Assembly: GCF_037977385.1 (NCBI RefSeq)
Contig: NZ_CP150277.1
Span: 1,086,001 to 1,150,000, forward strand
Length of the DNA stretch: 64,000 nucleotides
Direction: 5' to 3'
DNA from: Terribacillus sp. FSL K6-0262
GTDB lineage: Bacteria > Bacillota > Bacilli > Bacillales > Amphibacillaceae
Part shown: positions 27,607-36,339 of the stretch, in pieces
Layout: every line of letters begins with the position of its first letter
Numbering within the stretch: the first letter of the stretch is position 1
Made by a program: the position numbers and the translations under genes
Notes under the pieces: generated by a model
The model's input: the letters and a program-made list of their open reading frames with translations, nothing else
What the model was told of the DNA's origin: nothing
Databases searched by the model: none

Positions 27607-27711
27607 ATCTTATCTGCCGGTTATGAACCGATGGAATTAGCACAGTGTCTGTCGTCAGACCTGCTGCTGAGGCTTCGCAGGGCCATATCCCTCCACCTCT
27701 CTGGATAAGAA
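27607..27711 (-). promoter_or_regulatory. SAM-I riboswitch (S box) aptamer
   Basis: On the minus strand the element opens CTTATCCAGAGAGGTGGAGG, continues GATATGGCCCTGCGAAGCC and CAGCAGGTCTG, and closes GTGCTAATTCCATC and GATAAG. These are the conserved S-box blocks; P1 pairs CTTATC with GATAAG. High SAM favours the terminator downstream, so the unit should be expressed when SAM or methionine is scarce. Confidence 0.95.
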
Positions 27712-27730
27712 ACATATACAGTTTTCAGAA

Positions 27731-27759
27731 AGTTTATCATTCCATTCAATGATTGTCAA
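27731..27759 (-). promoter_or_regulatory. Sigma-A promoter of SAM-riboswitch unit
   Basis: Minus-strand TTGACA (27754-27759), 17-base spacer, TAAACT (27731-27736), about 20 bases before the aptamer. Confidence 0.8.
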
Positions 27760-27915
27760 TATATCTTATCGGTATACTCAGGATAACTGGATGCAGGGAA
27801 AACCTATAAACCAAAGTAATAAAAAACAGCTGAAATTGTAATTAATAAAAAATTCTCTTCGGCTTGCAATATAAAAAATGAAACAAATAATGGATATTCA
27901 AATACTCTTATGCAT

Positions 27916-27938
27916 CAAAAAAGCCACCAATAGGTGAC
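27916..27938 (-). terminator. Terminator of small membrane protein gene
   Basis: Short stem CACC / GGTG with flanking pairs and TTTTTT on the minus strand, directly after the stop. Confidence 0.55.
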
Positions 27939-28148
27939 TCAGTTATTCTCCAATTCTTCTATTTCTTTCTTTACTTGATTGGCTTTCTTAGATACAACCC
28001 AACTAATGATAGTCAGGATTACAGTTACTAACATGAGAATATCGCTAATTGTCTGTGATGTACTTCCAAATGGATAATCCCGAAGTAAGAGATACAACAC
28101 CAGAAATATACCGAACCAATACTTAGATATAAAATCCCAGATTTTCAT
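27939..28148 (-). CDS. Small membrane protein, 69 aa
   Basis: Starts MKIWDFISKYWFGIFLVLYL, with two membrane helices (about 8-23 and 35-55) and a charged C-terminal helix. GAAGG lies just before the ATG at 28148. No family recognised; the context (DegV upstream, SAM-riboswitch unit downstream) gives no clue. Confidence 0.65.
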   Translation of the reverse strand: MKIWDFISKYWFGIFLVLYLLLRDYPFGSTSQTISDILMLVTVILTIISWVVSKKANQVKKEIEELENN

Positions 28149-28281
28149 AGCTGCCTTCAACCCCTTTGTAATATTTTATTATATTACATAATTTTGGATA
28201 ATGGAAGCTGACGATTATGGCGTTACAAACCCCATAGGACTTTACACTTATCCATTTAGCAGCATTGGATTGATCATTACA

Positions 28282-28313
28282 ATAAAACCTCGGGCAATCA
28301 CGCTGTCCGAGGT
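28282..28313 (-). terminator. Terminator of DegV gene
   Basis: Stem ACCTCGG / CCGAGGT with loop and TTTTATTG on the minus strand. Confidence 0.8.
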
Positions 28314-28320
28314 CCCTGTA

Positions 28321-29196
28321 TCATGTAGCCGATTCATATGGATAGTCAGCCGGCATCCAGCTGGCACCGATACCGCCCCGTCCAAAATGAATTGCCATGA
28401 CGGAGCTTATTTCGTTGCTGATGAAGACTTCTGCTTTATCACCGAATGCTTCCATTGCTTCCTTTAACTCAGCGGCAAGCTCGGTGGAATTCACATGTGT
28501 TATCCGGACAACCTGTTTCCCGGATTGCTCGATATTATGTCGTAATTTTTCCAGCATCCACTTCAGCAGGCGTTTCTTCGTGCGGACCTTACCCATGACT
28601 TCCAGCTTCGCTTCCTCAAAACCGACAATCGGTTTTATATGCAGGAGGTTTCCGATCCTGGAGGCTGTTTTCGAAATTCGGCCGGTACGCACCAGTGTAG
28701 TCAGGTCATTTATCGTAAGGTAGAGCTGGCTGTGGGAACGGTAAAATTCAACCGCCCTCAATATTTCATCGAAAGCTTCCCCTTGCTCCATGAGCTGGCA
28801 CACTTTGATGACGATATTTTCTGTACCGATGGAGGCAGTATTCGTATCAATGACAGTGATCCTCCCGTCAGCGCCTTCGATTGTATCCCTGGCAATACGG
28901 GCGGAATTGACGGTACCGCTTACATTCTCTGTGCAGTGCAAGCTGATGATAGCATCGTATTCTGCCAGCAGTTCTTCATAAAGCTTTACAAATACCTCTG
29001 GTGACGGCAGGGAAGAAGAATATGCAGCCCCCTGATCAATGAACCGAAATAGCTGATCATTGGTGATCTCTTTTAAGTCAGCATAGGACTTGTCATCAAT
29101 AATGACATGTAAATGGGCGTAATATATAAAAGGATATCGCTGTAAATCCTCTTCTCTCAGGTTCGTGAGACTGTCTGTCACAATTGCAATTTTCAT
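28321..29196 (-). CDS. DegV-family fatty-acid-binding protein
   Basis: A 291-residue DegV/FakB-type protein. The N-terminus MKIAIVTDSLTNLREEDLQR, the block SSSLPSPEVFVKLYEELL near 60 and RTGRISKTASRIGNLLHIKP near 168-187 are family signatures. FakB proteins present a fatty acid to the FakA kinase so that exogenous fatty acids enter phospholipids. No fakA is adjacent, so the partner must be elsewhere. Length is normal and the protein is cytosolic. Confidence 0.9.
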   Translation of the reverse strand: MKIAIVTDSLTNLREEDLQRYPFIYYAHLHVIIDDKSYADLKEITNDQLFRFIDQGAAYSSSLPSPEVFVKLYEELLAEYDAIISLHCTENVSGTVNSARIARDTIEGADGRITVIDTNTASIGTENIVIKVCQLMEQGEAFDEILRAVEFYRSHSQLYLTINDLTTLVRTGRISKTASRIGNLLHIKPIVGFEEAKLEVMGKVRTKKRLLKWMLEKLRHNIEQSGKQVVRITHVNSTELAAELKEAMEAFGDKAEVFISNEISSVMAIHFGRGGIGASWMPADYPYESAT

Positions 29197-29337
29197 TTAT
29201 TCACCTCTAGTTTCAGTATAACGGGTATATAGGATAAAGATACAAAAAAATGCAGGAAATTATTCATGCATTCCAGCTGCCGGATGCAGCTTCCCGTTTC
29301 CAAGCAAAAAAGCTGCCGAGTGATCGGCAGCTTTTGC

Positions 29338-30804
29338 TCATTCAGGTGCTGTTTCATGTGATGGAGTAGTCAAATCAACTTCCTCCAATTTGTACACCTT
29401 CGTTTTCTTTTTGACTTTATAGATGATCCAGCAAAGCAGGAAGACCGGAATACCGATGTAGGATGCAATCAAGCTGCCCCAATCGATGCCGTCTGCTGTG
29501 AAAGCAGAGAAACTTTGGCCGATTATGACGATGACACATAGCACAAAGGCTAGTATCGGTGCGGCTGGATAGAATTTAGCTGTATATGGCAGATCCTTGA
29601 TATCGTTTCCTTGGGCAAGGTATGCTTTACGGAATCGGTAATGACTGACAGCAATACCGACCCAGACGATGAAGCCTGCCATACCGGATACGTTCAAAAG
29701 CCATGTATACACGACACCATTCCCGAAGAAGGATGTCAGGAAGGCTACACAGCCTACCGCCGTTGTGGCGATAAGCGCGTTTACTGGTACGCCATTTTTA
29801 TTCAGCTTACCAAGGAATGCAGGTGCTTTCCCTTCTTTCGCCAAGTTCCACAGCATCCGTGTGCTCGCGTACATGCCAGAGTTACCGGCAGACAGGACAG
29901 CAGTCAGGATGACCGCGTTCATGACTGATGCTGCAAATGCGATTCCCGCTTTCTCGAACACCAGCGTGAACGGACTCAGACGGACATCATCACTTGCCAG
30001 GCTTTCTGTTGTATAAGGAATCAGCATCCCGATGACGAAGATAGCCAAGATGTAGAACAATAGGATCCGCCAGAAGACGGAGCGAATCGCCTTTGGAATG
30101 GATTTTCTAGGATTATCAGCCTCTCCCGCAGCTGCACCGAGCAATTCCGTTCCCTGGAAGGAAAAACCTGCTGCCATGAACACACCAAGCAAGGCTAGGA
30201 AGCCGCCATTGAATGGAGCATCTTCCACCTTGAAGTTAGAGAAACCAGGTGAATCCCCGCCGAGGATGCCAAAAATCATCAATACACCGACGATGATGAA
30301 GATAATTACGGTCACGACTTTGATCAAAGCGAACCAATACTCTGATTCCCCGAAGCCTTTGACGGAAATATAATTCAATAAGAACATGATGATAAGACTG
30401 ATGGCACTCCAGATCCAAGATGGTGTATCAGGGAACCAGAATCCCATGATCAATGTTACGGCAACGAGCTCGGCTGCGATTGTGATGGCCCAGTTGAACC
30501 AATAGTTCCAGCCGAGTGCAAACCCGAACGATTCATCGACAAAACGAGATCCATATGTGCTGAAGCTTCCGGATACGGGCATGAATGCCGCCATTTCCGC
30601 CAAGCTTGTCATCAAGAAGAATACCATGCAGCCAATCAGCGCATATGCAAGTAAAGCGCCCCCTGGACCTGCCTCACTGATGGCTCCCCCGCTGGCCAGG
30701 AATAATCCTGTACCAATGGTACCGCCAAGGGAAATCATCCCTAGATGACGGGCTTTCAGTTCCCTGCGTAAGCCCTTTTGTTTCGTGTTGTTTCGATTGC
30801 CCAC
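29338..30804 (-). CDS. lysP: Lysine-specific permease (APC family)
   Basis: A 12-helix amino-acid permease of the LysP/GABA-permease branch. RHLGMISLGGTIGTGLFLAS near the N-terminus and the region MPVSGSFSTYGSRFVDESFG are strongly LysP-like. The start is taken as GTG at 30804, because GAGAGGGG lies 8 bases upstream; the GTG at 30831 lacks a site. A lysine riboswitch directly upstream supports lysine as substrate and predicts expression when lysine is low. Confidence 0.93.
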   Translation of the reverse strand: MGNRNNTKQKGLRRELKARHLGMISLGGTIGTGLFLASGGAISEAGPGGALLAYALIGCMVFFLMTSLAEMAAFMPVSGSFSTYGSRFVDESFGFALGWNYWFNWAITIAAELVAVTLIMGFWFPDTPSWIWSAISLIIMFLLNYISVKGFGESEYWFALIKVVTVIIFIIVGVLMIFGILGGDSPGFSNFKVEDAPFNGGFLALLGVFMAAGFSFQGTELLGAAAGEADNPRKSIPKAIRSVFWRILLFYILAIFVIGMLIPYTTESLASDDVRLSPFTLVFEKAGIAFAASVMNAVILTAVLSAGNSGMYASTRMLWNLAKEGKAPAFLGKLNKNGVPVNALIATTAVGCVAFLTSFFGNGVVYTWLLNVSGMAGFIVWVGIAVSHYRFRKAYLAQGNDIKDLPYTAKFYPAAPILAFVLCVIVIIGQSFSAFTADGIDWGSLIASYIGIPVFLLCWIIYKVKKKTKVYKLEEVDLTTPSHETAPE

Positions 30805-30852
30805 TTTCTTTTCCCCTCTCTGTTCTTGCACAGTTGCGCTATAGATACGAAA

Positions 30853-30893
30853 AAAGGCCGTCCCGGATAGCTTGCTCTATCCGAACGGCCTTT
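30853..30893 (-). terminator. Intrinsic terminator of lysine riboswitch
   Basis: Stem AAAGGCCGTTCGGATAG with complement (CC bulge) and a T run on the minus strand, between the aptamer and lysP. Confidence 0.9.
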
Positions 30894-30905
30894 ACTTATA
30901 AACAG

Positions 30906-31107
30906 CATCATTCTCACAAAGATAGCGCAACACGCCAGCTTTGCTACTGACGTGACAGTCCTGCCCCTATTCGAGTGCAGGCCCAGCCGAAGGATTGGAG
31001 AGCCCATCCGGCTTCGGCAGCTGTTCCTTTCCAGCCTGATCGATGATCTCTCCAGATCTCCCAGTCTGTACTTTTAACAGCCGCAACCTCTACCTCATCA
31101 AATGATG
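30906..31107 (-). promoter_or_regulatory. Lysine riboswitch (L box)
   Basis: On the minus strand the conserved blocks GTAGAGGTTGCGG, AAAAGTACAG, GGAACAGCTGCCGAAGCC and GGCTGGGCCTGCAC appear in order. P1 pairs CATCATT (31101-31107) with AATGATG (30906-30912). Lysine binding should favour the downstream terminator and shut off lysP. An ORF that crosses the element is a chance reading frame. Confidence 0.95.
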
Positions 31108-31222
31108 AGGATTTGTATGCAATTGAAAAACTCATTTAACTGTACTACACACTTCGGCTTATTTCAACAAGAAATTTTTTCTTCATGAAGAGACACGCAC
31201 TAAAAGCGCATGTCCTTCTTTA

Positions 31223-31726
31223 TCATATAAGCTGTCTCTTGCTGTTTCTGGCTCTTTTGTTGTGATCTTTGCTGCGCAGGGAAGGCATGATCCAGTTATC
31301 AATGCCGAACCGGCCAGCATTCGATCCGCCGATCAGCAGCACGATTGCCAGGACGATCATGATCAGATTTTGTGTAAAAGCCCCGCTTAATAGGAAGGAA
31401 ATATTCATCAATATCCCCATCAGAGCTGCAAATCCCGTGAAAGCACCAAGCAAAAGCGCCAATCCGACAAGTGTTTCCCCCCACATGACAAGGAAGCTGA
31501 ATATCCCAGCATTGGGCAGGACGACAGTTTCGAGGAAATCTCCCCACCAGCTCTGGATGACACCCGCCTCCGAACGTGCCAAGGCTCCCTGGACGAATCC
31601 GCTGGCATCAAAGTTTCCGCTCATCAGCTTACCCAAGCCCGCTGACAGGAATGTGTACCCAAGATACAATCTGATCACGAAGAAGACGACTGCTGCTCCC
31701 TTGCTTTGCCGTGATTTGCTGATCAT
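31223..31726 (-). CDS. DoxX-family membrane protein (copy 2)
   Basis: Paralogue of the DoxX protein near 23 kb, starting MISKSRQSKGAAVV. It has the same VIRLYLGYTFLSAGLGKLMSG and FSFLVMWGETLVGLALLLG helices and a basic tail. GGGAGAGGAAGG precedes the ATG at 31726. It is monocistronic between the lysine riboswitch and a Rap-like gene. Function is unknown; four membrane helices are visible. Confidence 0.85.
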   Translation of the reverse strand: MISKSRQSKGAAVVFFVIRLYLGYTFLSAGLGKLMSGNFDASGFVQGALARSEAGVIQSWWGDFLETVVLPNAGIFSFLVMWGETLVGLALLLGAFTGFAALMGILMNISFLLSGAFTQNLIMIVLAIVLLIGGSNAGRFGIDNWIMPSLRSKDHNKRARNSKRQLI

Positions 31727-31956
31727 TATTCCTTCCTCTCCCCTCGCTGCCAAGTTTGTGAACCGATGTGGATCGGCACTCCACAGCTTCAGTATAGGGG
31801 GAAAATTAGAAGATGGAATATTTATACGAGAAATTTAATAGAATAGTAATAATTTTGAAAGATTTTTCCGGTTCACCTAGATTGGCACTGTATATACAGA
31901 TTCCGCTTTTGCGATCCTTTAGAAATAGTAGGAAAGGCCTATCAAATGAAACAGCT

Positions 31957-33009
31957 TTACTGTATGGCAAGCCGATAATAATGATTTGCCTTCTCTTCTT
32001 CTCCTTTCAGCATGTAATATTCTGCCATGCGAAGGCTGTAATATTGCACACTGTCTTTCTCGCCAGTTGCTTCAAAATAGTCTATCCCCTGAGTCCATAC
32101 TGCTTCAAAGCTGTCACGATCGACAAACTGCTTATGAAGCATAGCGAACGCCCACTGATAATGCACATCCCCCTCTTCCTTACTCTTGGCAAACCCCAGA
32201 TGATAATAGTGCATGGCATCCTGGATGCGGTTAGCGCGGAAGCACGATTCTGTCAGATAGTAAAGACTCTTCATATAGTGCGTGCACGGATCGGAATGGA
32301 CAGCTTTTTCGAAGTGGTTGACTGCTTCATCAAATAAATGCTGAACAAAACACAGCAATCCTAAGTTATGATGCACCATCGAGGTTAAATCCAGCGATGT
32401 TTCATGGGGTGCAGGCTGACAATCGAGCACCTCACGCAGATTACGTTCCGCTTGTTCGAAATTCCGTATCTCCATGTGATTCAATCCGAGCAGCAGCTTG
32501 CATTTAGCCAGATGCAGCTGTTGTTTATGAACTGCTGCAAAGCTCAGCGCTTTTGTTGTATGCAGTGCTGAAAGAGCTGGAATATAAGTCTGATAATACG
32601 CATTGGCCAGCTTATAGTAGAAATCCGCTTTCTCTTCTTCCTCCGTCATATAATTCTCTGCATACTCGTAATAGCGGATCGCTTCTTTCCATTTTTTCTT
32701 TTTAAAAAGAATCTGTCCTTTAAAATAATGATAAAAGTATGCATTCTGCCGAGACAATGAATGCCTCCGTGCTTCGAACTGCTCTAAAAGCTCCTCTGCA
32801 GTCCTCACTTCATTCCGCATTACCTGATAGCGTATATGCAGCAAATCTGCGGTAATTCGTTCTTCCTCCGATTCACTGGCATTTTTCATCGCATCGATTG
32901 TCTCTGCCAGAATCGCCGCTTCATTTTCTCTTTCCAGTTTCATCACATTATAGAAGTCATGAAGCAACTCCCCAAAAACCTTATCATCAACCGACAAAAC
33001 CAGGCCCAT
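31957..33009 (-). CDS. Rap-like TPR protein (RRNPP family)
   Basis: The 350-residue protein starts MGLVLSVDDKVFGELLHDFY. It has an N-terminal helical bundle and a run of TPR-like repeats, among them YFKGQILFKKKKWKEAIRYY and HHNLGLLCFVQHLFDEAVNHF. Size and order fit Rap aspartate phosphatases or related peptide-sensing regulators, which act on Spo0F or ComA and are inhibited by Phr peptides. No phr-like ORF is found in the 230 bases downstream. GGGGGGAG lies 8 bases before the ATG at 33009. Its target is not known. Confidence 0.78.
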   Translation of the reverse strand: MGLVLSVDDKVFGELLHDFYNVMKLERENEAAILAETIDAMKNASESEEERITADLLHIRYQVMRNEVRTAEELLEQFEARRHSLSRQNAYFYHYFKGQILFKKKKWKEAIRYYEYAENYMTEEEEKADFYYKLANAYYQTYIPALSALHTTKALSFAAVHKQQLHLAKCKLLLGLNHMEIRNFEQAERNLREVLDCQPAPHETSLDLTSMVHHNLGLLCFVQHLFDEAVNHFEKAVHSDPCTHYMKSLYYLTESCFRANRIQDAMHYYHLGFAKSKEEGDVHYQWAFAMLHKQFVDRDSFEAVWTQGIDYFEATGEKDSVQYYSLRMAEYYMLKGEEEKANHYYRLAIQ

Positions 33010-33133
33010 GGTCACTTCTCCCCCCATTACAGATGCATCCTTATTTCATCATATTTTCCTGATCCTTTTTTATCAAAATTTTCTTTATATCTATTTCTCC
33101 ATCGGTTGGGAATTTCCTCCTGTTTTGCAGAAA

Positions 33134-33172
33134 GCAAAAAAAGATTGACGGAATATCACCGTCAATCCTTTT
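33134..33172 (-). terminator. Terminator of ribA-ribD-HAD operon
   Basis: Stem AAGATTGACGG / CCGTCAATCCTT with 7-nt loop and seven T residues on the minus strand. Confidence 0.9.
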
Positions 33173-33740
33173 ATTTACTGCGTATAATTTTCTTGATTTC
33201 CGATAAATCGACTATTCTAGGCAGCGTTACAAGTCGATTATACGATTGATCTTTTACGAACACCTTTGTTGCGGATTCTTCAAGCAGCGTATGCAATACG
33301 TCTGGCTTATCGTCGAAATAATAATCAAGTCCCAATTCTTTGATGATATGCACCTTTTCTTGATCTTTCATACCGCAGAAGAACTGATTCTCCTTGACTG
33401 GAAAGCCTGTATCACGAAGCCAGTCCATCGTTCTTTCTCTATGCTCCTTCGGTCTGGAGGTAATATAGTAGATTTCATGACCGTCCTGCTCCAGTTCCTG
33501 CAATAGCTCGACTGCATCCGGAAACGGCGGGCACGCAGTATAATAGATTTCTTCCAAAGTGGCATTCCACATCTGGGAGCCTTGTTCATCTGTCAGCCCG
33601 AATGGTTCATGGATTTCGACTCGTTCCAGTTCATGAAATGCTTCGATTGGAATCTTTTGATTCAATTTCCTGTTATAAATATGGAAAGCATGCTCCCGCA
33701 AATTAATCAGTGTATCATCGATGTCAAAGCCGAATTTCAT
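33171..33740 (-). CDS. HAD-family phosphatase / nucleotidase
   Basis: A 189-residue HAD hydrolase. The nucleophile motif is GFDIDDTL (Asp6, Asp8), motif II is YYITSRPKEHRERT and motif IV is YYFDDKPDV. It resembles the 5'(3')-deoxyribonucleotidase-like YqfW group. It overlaps ribD by 4 bases (ATGA), so it is translationally coupled. By context it could be the phosphatase that removes phosphate from the RibD product, a step done by HAD enzymes in Bacillus; this is inference only. Confidence 0.85.
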   Translation of the reverse strand: MKFGFDIDDTLINLREHAFHIYNRKLNQKIPIEAFHELERVEIHEPFGLTDEQGSQMWNATLEEIYYTACPPFPDAVELLQELEQDGHEIYYITSRPKEHRERTMDWLRDTGFPVKENQFFCGMKDQEKVHIIKELGLDYYFDDKPDVLHTLLEESATKVFVKDQSYNRLVTLPRIVDLSEIKKIIRSK

Positions 33741-34846
33741 TGATTCTTTTCCCCTTTGTCATAGAGCGGATAGCCGATGAATTTGAAGTCTTGTCCGATT
33801 TTGATGATCTCCGTATCGGTCAGCTCCACTGCATCGGCCATCTTGGCAAAGCCCGTACCTTCCAGGAAAGTTGGTGCATCCTGTCCGCCGATTAATTTCG
33901 GGGCGAAGTAAAGGACGACTTTATCAATCAAGTGGTTTTCCAGGAAGGAGGCATGGATGCTCCCGCCTCCTTCAATCAAAACGGAAGAAACCAGCTGTTC
34001 ACCCAATATCCCAGCCACTTCGTTTACGTCCACCCGGTTTGATCCGCTTGTCCGAAAGACTTTTATGCCTTGCGCCAGCAGCTCCTTCTCTTTTTCTTCA
34101 TCCGCTTGCTGACTTGCGAAAATCCAAGTGTCAGCCAAGTTATCAGTGATCACCTTGGCATCCATCGGGATCCGCAAAGTGGAATCCAGGATGATCCGGA
34201 TTGGATTCCGTCCATTCGGAATTCTGGCTGTCAGTTCCGGATCATCTTCTATAACCGTATTCACCCCGACAAGGATTGCCTTATTCTGACTGCGCAGCTG
34301 ATGGACATCCTGTCTGGAAGCTGCCGATGTGATCCACTTGCTATCAAGCGTATGGCTAGCAATTTTACCGTCCAAGGTCGTGCCTGCTTTCAGCGTGATA
34401 AAAGGTTTCTTCTCGACGATGAACTTATTGAAAACCTCATTCATCCTGCGGGATTCTTCCTCGCGGACGCCGATGATCACCTCAATACCGGCTTCCTCAA
34501 GAATTTTCACACCGTTGCCAGCCACCAATGGATTCGGATCCAGCGCGGCAATGACTACTCTCTTTAATCCGGCCTCTTTGATAGCCACTGCACAAGGCCC
34601 CGTCCGACCATGGTGGGAACAAGGCTCGAGCGTGACATAAATCGTCCCGCCCCTCGCTTTCTCTCCCGCCATCCGAATGGCATGAATCTCGGCATGCGGT
34701 TCCCCGGCTTTCAGATGGGTACCGATACCGACAATGCGGTTGTCATTCACAATCACCGATCCTACCAGCGGATTCGGATCCGTTTGCCCTTTCATCGCCT
34801 TGGCGTTTTGCAAGGCCAAGTCCATATAGAAAGTGTGATCAGTCAT
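33737..34846 (-). CDS. ribD: Riboflavin deaminase/reductase RibD
   Basis: A two-domain enzyme of about 369 residues. The N-terminal cytidine-deaminase-like domain has the zinc motif HAEIHAIRMAG and PCSHHGRTGPCAVAI; the C-terminal RibD_C reductase domain begins near residue 145 with ITLKAGTTLDGKIA. It deaminates and reduces the pyrimidine intermediate made by RibA. The start at 34846 is chosen because its MTDHTFYMDLALQNAKAM matches the family and overlaps ribA by 8 bases. No ribB/ribE or ribH is in the operon. Confidence 0.94.
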   Translation of the reverse strand: MTDHTFYMDLALQNAKAMKGQTDPNPLVGSVIVNDNRIVGIGTHLKAGEPHAEIHAIRMAGEKARGGTIYVTLEPCSHHGRTGPCAVAIKEAGLKRVVIAALDPNPLVAGNGVKILEEAGIEVIIGVREEESRRMNEVFNKFIVEKKPFITLKAGTTLDGKIASHTLDSKWITSAASRQDVHQLRSQNKAILVGVNTVIEDDPELTARIPNGRNPIRIILDSTLRIPMDAKVITDNLADTWIFASQQADEEKEKELLAQGIKVFRTSGSNRVDVNEVAGILGEQLVSSVLIEGGGSIHASFLENHLIDKVVLYFAPKLIGGQDAPTFLEGTGFAKMADAVELTDTEIIKIGQDFKFIGYPLYDKGEKNQ

Positions 34847-35594
34847 TGCTGCAGATCTCCTCATCACCAAGGTGACCGGATCGGGCGATTTTCGTCTTCA
34901 GATATTTCTCGTTGAATTCCGATACATCCCCCCATAATGCCGACCGTCCGGAAAGCTCCATTCCTGCCTGCTCCATGGCAGCCAGCTTACGCGGGTTATT
35001 CGTCATGAGTGTAACAGGCTTCGTACGGAGTGTCTTCAGCACTTGAATCGCATCGGTATAATCCCGGGAATCATCCACAAAGCCAAGGCTTTCATTCGCT
35101 TCCACTGTATCATATCCATTTTCCTGAAGGATGTAAGCCATAGCTTTGCTGAATAAGCCTATTCCGCGTCCTTCATGATTTGCCAGGTAGAACAATGCAC
35201 CTGTGCCATGCTCCACGATCCTCTGCATGGATTGCTTCAGCTGGAAGCCGCAGTCACAGCGCTTGCTGCCAAAAATATCGCCGGTATGGCAAATGGAATG
35301 CATCCGGATCAAAGCATCCTCGGCCTCGGCAAAATCTCCATACACCAATACACTGGACTGCTGCATTTCCGCCAGGTTCATGTCAGATAGCTTTTCGATG
35401 ATTTTTTCATAGTCCTCGGCCACTTCATCGCAATTCAGCCAGCAGTACCATTGGAAAATGACTGTTTCCCCGTAAAGGTTCACAGGCAGTTTGATTGGTC
35501 CGACAAGATAAATCGCTCCTTCAGCTGTGGGTATAAGTTCAATTTTATCTTTTAAGATCGAAACGGCTTTCGATTCTAATTTCATATCTGTCAT
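34839..35594 (-). CDS. ribA: GTP cyclohydrolase II (RibA-type)
   Basis: A 251-residue GTP cyclohydrolase II. Zinc ligands are Cys102, Cys113 and Cys115 in HSICHTGDIFGSKRCDCGFQ, and EGRGIGL near 141-147 is the second family motif. It opens GTP to the diaminopyrimidine that enters riboflavin or related pathways. The DHBP synthase half present in the usual Bacillus RibBA is absent. It is the first gene of ribA-ribD-HAD. No FMN riboswitch is visible upstream. Confidence 0.93.
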   Translation of the reverse strand: MTDMKLESKAVSILKDKIELIPTAEGAIYLVGPIKLPVNLYGETVIFQWYCWLNCDEVAEDYEKIIEKLSDMNLAEMQQSSVLVYGDFAEAEDALIRMHSICHTGDIFGSKRCDCGFQLKQSMQRIVEHGTGALFYLANHEGRGIGLFSKAMAYILQENGYDTVEANESLGFVDDSRDYTDAIQVLKTLRTKPVTLMTNNPRKLAAMEQAGMELSGRSALWGDVSEFNEKYLKTKIARSGHLGDEEICSND

Positions 35595-35803
35595 CCATCT
35601 TTCTCCTTTTTTATCAGTGTGTGTTAAATAACTGAATTTATGTAGGGCCCAGTTCCGCCCATCATCCTCTGGTCAAAAACAACTTCTTCCATCATAGTAT
35701 GGCAAACAGCGTCTTGGAAGTAGGCACATATTGCTTATTCAGTATAAAAAAGATACCAGACTCTCTAGTCCTAACTATACACCGTCTGAGGAAAACGGAA
35801 AAT

Positions 35804-35840
35804 AAAAAGGCTCCGCTTCTTGATGAAGCTGGAGCCTTAC
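35804..35840 (-). terminator. Terminator of YbaK-type gene
   Basis: Stem AAGGCTCC...GGAGCCTT extended by GCTTC/GAAGC, with TTTTTATT on the minus strand. Confidence 0.85.
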
Positions 35841-35841
35841 T

Positions 35842-36312
35842 CTATTGGCTGAGTGAAGTCAATTTATAAGGCAAGATCCTCCCCAGGTCCGTCAGGGTGA
35901 TTTCTACCTGATAGCCTATTTTCCCGGCACTGAAAATGATGGTATGGAAATCCAAAGCACTTTCATCCACCACGGTATGGAAAACCTTCTTCATACCAAT
36001 CGGTGAACAGCCTCCGTGTACATAGCCCGTAAGCGGCAGCAGCTCCTTTGCCGGGAGCATCCGGATCGATTTCTCCCCTACACTTGCCGCAGCTTGCTTC
36101 AAATCCAGCTCCTTGGGGACAGGGATGACAAATACATAGTGCCGACCCGATTTGCCGACCGTCACAAGTGTTTTGAACACCTGAGCCGGATCCTGTCCCA
36201 GCACCTCCGCCACTTCTGTTCCGCTGATGGCTCCTGTATCGGCATAGCTGTGCGATTCGTATGGTATTTTCCGTTGATCAAGCAAGCGCATGACATTGGT
36301 TTTATAATCCAT
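35842..36312 (-). CDS. ybaK: Cys-tRNA(Pro)/aminoacyl-tRNA deacylase YbaK
   Basis: The 156-residue protein matches the YbaK/EbsC trans-editing family that hydrolyses mischarged Cys-tRNA(Pro). Visible hallmarks are VFKTLVTVGKSGRHYVFVIP with the essential Lys, and GYVHGGCSPIGMKKVFHTVV. The start at 36312 is preferred because GAAAGGA has spacing 9 to it and none to the ATG at 36321. It has its own terminator. Confidence 0.92.
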   Translation of the reverse strand: MDYKTNVMRLLDQRKIPYESHSYADTGAISGTEVAEVLGQDPAQVFKTLVTVGKSGRHYVFVIPVPKELDLKQAAASVGEKSIRMLPAKELLPLTGYVHGGCSPIGMKKVFHTVVDESALDFHTIIFSAGKIGYQVEITLTDLGRILPYKLTSLSQ

Positions 36313-36339
36313 GGATTGCATTCCTTTCTTCTTGGATGA

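Noticed and set aside
30944..31135. 63-codon ORF on the minus strand upstream of lysP
   Set aside because: It lies entirely within and across the lysine riboswitch, whose RNA structure explains the sequence.
24562..31726. Prophage or IS element as the cause of the accessory stretch
   Set aside because: No integrase, transposase, terminal repeats or tRNA-end duplications were seen anywhere in the window.
31857..31957. Search for a Phr signalling peptide after the Rap-like gene
   Set aside because: No short ORF with a signal peptide and ribosome site was found on the same strand.
35595..35803. FMN riboswitch expected upstream of ribA
   Set aside because: None of the RFN-box blocks is present; only a weak CTTCCA/TGGAAG hairpin is seen.
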